Assembly: GCA_026706075.1 (NCBI GenBank)
Contig: JAPOZM010000005.1
Coordinates: 1-64,000, forward strand
DNA from: Gemmatimonadaceae bacterium
GTDB lineage: Bacteria; Latescibacterota; UBA2968; UBA8231
DNA length: 64,000 nucleotides
Direction of reading: 5' to 3'
Shown here: positions 59,786-64,000 of the stretch, piece by piece
Layout: each line of letters starts with the position of its first letter
How positions within the stretch are numbered: the stretch's first letter is position 1
Notes under the pieces: generated by a model
Seen by the model: only the letters and a program-made list of their open reading frames with translations
Database searches by the model: none
What the model was told of the DNA's origin: nothing
Translations under genes and position numbers: made by a program

Positions 59786-62592
59786 GACGGGTGAGGCTCG
59801 CGGTCTGGACGCTGGTCTTCGTGCCGGCCTGGGGGGACCCGGGTCGGGCGGGGGCCGAGGACCCGCATCTCGGGTTCGCCCAGGACGTCTCGGGCCGCTC
59901 CTTCCTCTACCGGTCGGATCCCTCCTACCTCAACTACGGCTTCGAGGACTACACCCTGCCGGAGTTCACCCGGTTCTCGCGGCGCAACTACTACGGTCCC
60001 CTCGGCAACTTCCTGATTCAGGGTTACGACGTGTACGAGTGGCGGGAGACCCGGTCGACGACGACGTCGGCCTTGCCCAAGTCCTTCCGCACCATCCCCC
60101 GCTGGGGGCGCTTCGAGCGCAACCTGGTAGCCCGGGAGTCGCACGCGCGCTGGGCGGCGAGCCTGATCTACGGGGAGGAGATCCGCACCCTCTTCACGCC
60201 GCTGACGCTGGCCCTGCCCGGATACGACGGCATCCGGCTGGACACCCAGGTCGGCAAGGCGCAGGTGGCCATCATCGGACAGCGGTACACCGGCCACTTC
60301 ACCGCCGGCCGCTACGGCGACGGACCCGTCTGGACCGACTGGGACTTCACCGAGCACAGGCGGAGCTCGCTCATGCTCCTGGGGGCCCACGGCGACGTCG
60401 AGCTGGGGGCGCTGACCCTGGGGGCCACGGGGGTGAACTTCCACATCTTCGACGCCGAGCAGGAGAGCTTCGTTCTGCGCGGGGGGCTGCAGGCCGAGCA
60501 GGTGCTGCCGGTGGGCTACCTGGTCCGGTTCTCCGACGATTCGCCGGAGGACCTGCAGGCCGGCGCCCTGGTGTCGGAGGTCCGTCTGAAGATCAACGGC
60601 GAGGACCGGCCGGACCTGCGGCCCTTCCTGGCCCGGATCAACGGCCAGAATCCCACCGCCGTGGGCACGACGAACCGGCTCTCCGGACAGTTCCGGCGGG
60701 CGGTCTACCTGGATCAGGGCACCCGCTTCGCGGACGTGCTCTACCTGCGCGATCACCTGCAGGGCGAGGACGTGTCGGGCAAGGTCAACCTCGAGGAGCT
60801 GCTGCGCTGGGTGAAGGCCCTGCCCGACGTTCCGGGCCATCGCGCCGACGGCCATGAGCAGATCATCGCCATCTTCGACGTGAGCCAGGAGCCGTACATC
60901 CGCCAGGTGCAGGTGGAGGCGCTGGTGGGCAACGACTACCGGGTCGAGGTGCTGCCGCTCTTCGTCTCGGCCCCGGCAGTGGAGGAGTACGAGTTCCACT
61001 ACCGAGTGGGCGGCAACACCCTCGTCTCCACGAGCGGCTACCTGGAGAGGAAGGAGACGCCGGGGGTGACCGCCGTCCTCCGGTCCCGGGGCAACGTGCA
61101 GGACATGTCGAACCTGGAGTGGGTGCGCCTGGACCTGGGGGAGTGGACGGGCCGCGCCCTGTGGGGGCTCAACGGGGCCTGGGAGTGGGGCGAGGCCGAG
61201 GTGCGGTGGGAATACGCCCGCAACGTGGAGTTTCGGGAGTTTCCCGACGGTCGTCCGGGTTATCGCGAGGACCGGGAGGTGAGGGGCATCCGCCGCTGGA
61301 ACGGGGCGCGCAGCAGCACGGACGCGGGCGCGTACTACGTGAACGGGCGCTGGCGCCGGGGCCGGGTGGAGGTAGGCGGGGAGCTGTTCTCGATCGCCGA
61401 GGAGTACGACAGCGGCTTCGTGCAGGACAATGACGACGACGACCGCTATCCCGACATCGGCCACGGGCATCGGCCGAGTCCCCACTACACGACGATTCCC
61501 TACGACCCGGACGGGGTCTTTCCGGGCAACGACCGGGACAACGACCGGATTCCGGACACCAACCGCAACGGCAACCAGGTGCCCGACTACCTGGAGGCGT
61601 TCCTGCTGTACGACGTGGAGCCGGAAGAGTATGCCTATGGCCGGGATGCCAACAACAACGGGATCGCGGACCACCGCGAGGACGACCTGGACTCGGACTA
61701 CCCGTACGAGCTGGACCAGAGCGGGCTCCACGCCTTCGGGTCGCTGCACCTGCCCGGCGGCGTCCGCCTCACCGCGGGCCGGCTGCAGGCCGCGGGGATC
61801 GCCAGCGGCGCCCGCAACGAGAGCACCTACGGCGTGCTCACCTTCCGCCGTCACAGCCCCCGGTGGGGCTCGGTATGGGCCGAGACCCGCCTGCAGCGGG
61901 TCCATGACGACATCGTCGACAACTACATCACCTATGGAGAGGTCCTGGGCGGACACGAGCACTGGCCCACGTACGCCCCCACCCGGCTGACGGACCAGCT
62001 CGAGTATCGCGACAGCCTGGACCGGCAGCACTACTTCGAAGCCGACCTGACCGCCGCCCCCGGGCTGCGACTCGGCGGCAACCTGCGCTATGCGGTCAAC
62101 GAGCAGCAGGAGGCGACCCTGTCCGACGGCAGCGACCAGGTCGCCGACACCATCACCCGCCTGACGATGGTGGCCCGGGCCGAGTACGTGAGGGAGCTGT
62201 CGGACCGCTGGCAGCTGATCGCCCAGACCAAGGGGCTGGTCCTGCGAAGGACCCGGGAGAGTCTGGCCGTGGACCTCGCTGACGAGTGGACCCTGATACC
62301 GATCCTCAAGGCCTCCTGTCACATCACGCCGCGCACCTACCTGTGGCTCGGCACCCAGGGGCTGCCGGGCCTGCCCCTGCGCAAGGAGGACCTGGCCGAC
62401 GGCCGCGACAGCTACGAGGAGGTGGTGCGGGTGGTGCAGCTGACGAACCGGTCCCCCTACTTCGGGTACAACATCGCCACCAACCTGGGGGTGAAGTGGA
62501 CCCGGCGCCAGTACGGCGATTCCGCCCGGCAGAGGGAGGACCTCGACATCGCCTCGGCCTTCCTGCGGGTCATCCTGGGCTTCGATGAATGA
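59782..62592 (+). CDS. predicted outer-membrane beta-barrel protein with Ca-loop segment, paralogue D
   Basis: A 936-residue exported protein and near twin of paralogue A on the other strand. The two align almost without gaps from DVSGRSFLYRSDPSYLNYG to LRVILGFDE. Calcium loops at about 548-640 (DNDDDDRYPDIG, DRDNDRIPDTNRNGN, DANNNGIADHREDDLDSD). Signal peptide MRRVRLAVWTLVFVPAWG is unlike that of A. Residues about 103-231 are identical in A at the nucleotide level. It is the third gene of the tandem run and is translationally coupled to paralogue C; a TPR protein follows 79 bases later. Function unknown; not a TonB receptor by motif. Confidence 0.78.
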   Translation: MRRVRLAVWTLVFVPAWGDPGRAGAEDPHLGFAQDVSGRSFLYRSDPSYLNYGFEDYTLPEFTRFSRRNYYGPLGNFLIQGYDVYEWRETRSTTTSALPKSFRTIPRWGRFERNLVARESHARWAASLIYGEEIRTLFTPLTLALPGYDGIRLDTQVGKAQVAIIGQRYTGHFTAGRYGDGPVWTDWDFTEHRRSSLMLLGAHGDVELGALTLGATGVNFHIFDAEQESFVLRGGLQAEQVLPVGYLVRFSDDSPEDLQAGALVSEVRLKINGEDRPDLRPFLARINGQNPTAVGTTNRLSGQFRRAVYLDQGTRFADVLYLRDHLQGEDVSGKVNLEELLRWVKALPDVPGHRADGHEQIIAIFDVSQEPYIRQVQVEALVGNDYRVEVLPLFVSAPAVEEYEFHYRVGGNTLVSTSGYLERKETPGVTAVLRSRGNVQDMSNLEWVRLDLGEWTGRALWGLNGAWEWGEAEVRWEYARNVEFREFPDGRPGYREDREVRGIRRWNGARSSTDAGAYYVNGRWRRGRVEVGGELFSIAEEYDSGFVQDNDDDDRYPDIGHGHRPSPHYTTIPYDPDGVFPGNDRDNDRIPDTNRNGNQVPDYLEAFLLYDVEPEEYAYGRDANNNGIADHREDDLDSDYPYELDQSGLHAFGSLHLPGGVRLTAGRLQAAGIASGARNESTYGVLTFRRHSPRWGSVWAETRLQRVHDDIVDNYITYGEVLGGHEHWPTYAPTRLTDQLEYRDSLDRQHYFEADLTAAPGLRLGGNLRYAVNEQQEATLSDGSDQVADTITRLTMVARAEYVRELSDRWQLIAQTKGLVLRRTRESLAVDLADEWTLIPILKASCHITPRTYLWLGTQGLPGLPLRKEDLADGRDSYEEVVRVVQLTNRSPYFGYNIATNLGVKWTRRQYGDSARQREDLDIASAFLRVILGFDE
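60088..60473 (+). repeat. identical tract shared with 48595-48980 (inverted orientation)
   Basis: Counterpart of the tract in paralogue A, 386 identical bases by eye; identity continues with one mismatch for about 40 bases more. Distance between the copies is about 11 kb in inverted orientation, so recombination between them could also invert the segment. Confidence 0.8.
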
Positions 62593-62671
62593 GAGCTTCC
62601 TCCCCAGGGCGACAGGACGGGCCGCGCCGGGGCGGCGTCCCTCAACCGCACGCAGTCAGAGGTAACGGAAA

Positions 62672-64000
62672 ATGGTCGCGTTGATCACCCTGGTAGGCTT
62701 GACGGCGATGATCGCCGTCACCCGGTCGGTTCCCACGGCTCCGGAGATGCAGGCGACCTTCGCCGACGCCCAGAGGTTCTACGCCTCGGGAGCCTACGAC
62801 CAGGCGATCGAGGCCTACCAGCACATCATCCGGAGCCGGAGCCGTTTCCTGCAGATGAAGGACGTGGAGGTGACCGTCGGCGAAATCTCGGCGCCGCTGC
62901 AGGAAGTGGCCTTGTACCAGACCGGCAATGCGCACTTCAAGTCCGCCGAGGAGGCCCTCGCCAGCGCGGACAGGAGCCGCGACCCGGCGCGGCGCTCCAG
63001 GTACCAGGACCGCGCCAGGTCCCTCTTCGGCGAGGCGGCCGACGCCTTCGTCAGGACCGAGGAGCTGTCCACCGTGGCCGCGCTGAAGGCCCTGGCCCGC
63101 AGCCGCGCCGTGGCCTGCTGGTACGCCATCCAGGACTACGAGCGCACCATCGAGGGGGCCGCCCTGCTCATCGAGCGCTATCCGTCCAGCGCCTATGTGG
63201 AGCAGGCGATGTACGATGTGGGCTGGGCCCACTATGACAAGGAAGACTACCGCAACAGCATAGCCGCCTTCGAACGTCTCGTTGAGCGCTTTCCCGGGGG
63301 CTACCGCGGCAGCCGGGCCCTCTTCCAGATCGGCGAGGCCCACTTCGCGCTGGAGAACTACCGGGAGGCCGTCCCCTTCTACCAGCGGCTGGTCGACTCC
63401 CAGCGCATCGAGGAGATGTCGGAGCGCGAGATCCTGCAGATGAAGCGGCAGAAGATCGCCGGCCTGGTGGACGAGACGGCTCTCGACCTGGCGGCCAAGG
63501 CCCTCATCCGCGTCGGGGAGTGCCACGAGAAGACGGGGCAGTACGCCCAGGCGGAGGAGGCCTTCCAGCTGGTGGCCTCACGTTTCGCCGAGGAGCAGCG
63601 GCTGGCCGAAGAGGCGTACCTGCGCCAGGCGGACATGCACTACCGGCGGGGGGACTTCGCGGCCGTCGTCGCCGTGTACCACCAGGCCATCGAGGCGACC
63701 GACGATGTGGTGCAGAAGGCGCGCATGCAGCTCCTGCTGGCCAACCGCTACTTCGAGACCGGGCACTACGAGGAGGCGGTGCGTGAGTACGAGGTGTACC
63801 GGGCGAACTACGAGGCCGCGGCCGCACGGGCCGGCCTCGCGGTCGAGGGCGTGGCCCTGCAGATCGCCCGGGCCTGGTTCCGCGTGGCGGAGAGACAACC
63901 GGAAGAGGAGCGTCTGGACTACTACCGCCGCGCCGAGAGCGAGTTGCGCGCCACCTTGGCGGCCTACCCGGGATCCCCCTACGACGTGGAGCTGCGCTTC
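62672..64000 (+). CDS. TPR-repeat protein, 3' truncated by the window
   Basis: The frame from the ATG at 62672 is open to the window end (443 codons, no stop). A short N-terminal hydrophobic segment (MVALITLVGLTAMIAVT) is a signal anchor. The rest is tetratricopeptide-like helical repeats: FADAQRFYASGAYDQAIEAY, AMYDVGWAHYDKEDYRNSI, ALFQIGEAHFALENYREAV, ALIRVGECHEKTGQYAQAEE, ANRYFETGHYEEAV. Such periplasmic TPR proteins (YbgF/BamD/PorW-like) serve as scaffolds for envelope machines. It follows paralogue D in the same orientation, so it may assist the outer-membrane family. Confidence 0.85.
   Translation, partial: MVALITLVGLTAMIAVTRSVPTAPEMQATFADAQRFYASGAYDQAIEAYQHIIRSRSRFLQMKDVEVTVGEISAPLQEVALYQTGNAHFKSAEEALASADRSRDPARRSRYQDRARSLFGEAADAFVRTEELSTVAALKALARSRAVACWYAIQDYERTIEGAALLIERYPSSAYVEQAMYDVGWAHYDKEDYRNSIAAFERLVERFPGGYRGSRALFQIGEAHFALENYREAVPFYQRLVDSQRIEEMSEREILQMKRQKIAGLVDETALDLAAKALIRVGECHEKTGQYAQAEEAFQLVASRFAEEQRLAEEAYLRQADMHYRRGDFAAVVAVYHQAIEATDDVVQKARMQLLLANRYFETGHYEEAVREYEVYRANYEAAAARAGLAVEGVALQIARAWFRVAERQPEEERLDYYRRAESELRATLAAYPGSPYDVELRF

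Noticed and set aside
54357..62592. SusC/TonB-dependent receptors
   Set aside because: No TonB box, plug domain or carboxypeptidase-like N-terminal domain is visible, and the central calcium-loop segment is atypical for that family.

Overview
The window is very GC-rich, densely coded bacterial DNA. No rRNA, tRNA, CRISPR array, transposase or phage gene was seen. The gene content points to an uncultured lineage of the FCB superphylum, such as Latescibacterota, Krumholzibacteriota or Eisenbacteria. The clues are several secreted DUF4838 and DUF4091 proteins, a DUF6785-type membrane protein, FlgD/type IX-like C-terminal domains with a PNPFNP motif, and a tandem family of predicted outer-membrane proteins of about 900-940 residues. 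This placement is inference from family content; no marker gene settles it. Recognisable promoters are housekeeping type (TTGACA-like, 17-base spacer, TAnnnT-like).

Layout. 0-3.2 kb: a metal-handling cluster (COG0523 GTPase, WD40 protein, His/Cys membrane peptide, His-rich lipoprotein), with an inverted repeat that could fold as a leader RNA. 3.4-4.7 kb: a SET-domain protein overlapping a secreted metallophosphoesterase. 4.7-6.0 kb: a graveyard of defence-type genes, with an unidentified 95-residue ORF, a DUF2283 gene behind a frameshifted partner, and a scar joining the start of hsdM to the end of hsdR. 6.0-11 kb: an enolase-superfamily dehydratase, a PiT-like permease and an ABC-2 exporter.

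11-19.4 kb: a molybdenum hydroxylase locus. The structural operon coxG-coxS-coxL-coxM has a good promoter and an intrinsic terminator; xdhC-mocA and coxD-coxE supply maturation. 19.5-24 kb: moaA, a fusion of a folylpolyglutamate-synthase-like Mur ligase to an ATP-grasp ligase, and an overlapping cystathionine-synthase-like PLP enzyme. 24-28 kb: a minus-strand catabolic operon (FAH hydrolase, two MFS carriers, RraA-like aldolase). 28-31.3 kb: a hexapeptide acetyltransferase, queC, a DUF502 membrane protein, a YugP-like membrane protease and a decayed DUF6785 remnant.

31.4-46.5 kb: a run of secreted carbohydrate-active-looking proteins (three DUF4838, one FG-GAP+DUF4091, two other TIM-barrel-like) with a multi-spanning DUF6785 membrane protein. 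This looks like a glycan-utilisation locus without SusC/SusD. 46.5-64 kb: four paralogous predicted outer-membrane proteins with calcium-loop segments (one inverted, three in tandem), a lipoprotein, two secreted proteins with FlgD/T9SS-like C-termini, and a TPR protein running off the end. The inverted copy and the last tandem copy share an identical tract of about 386 bp, a sign of recent gene conversion. The strongest candidates for something undescribed are this outer-membrane family with its neighbours and the FolC-ATP-grasp fusion.
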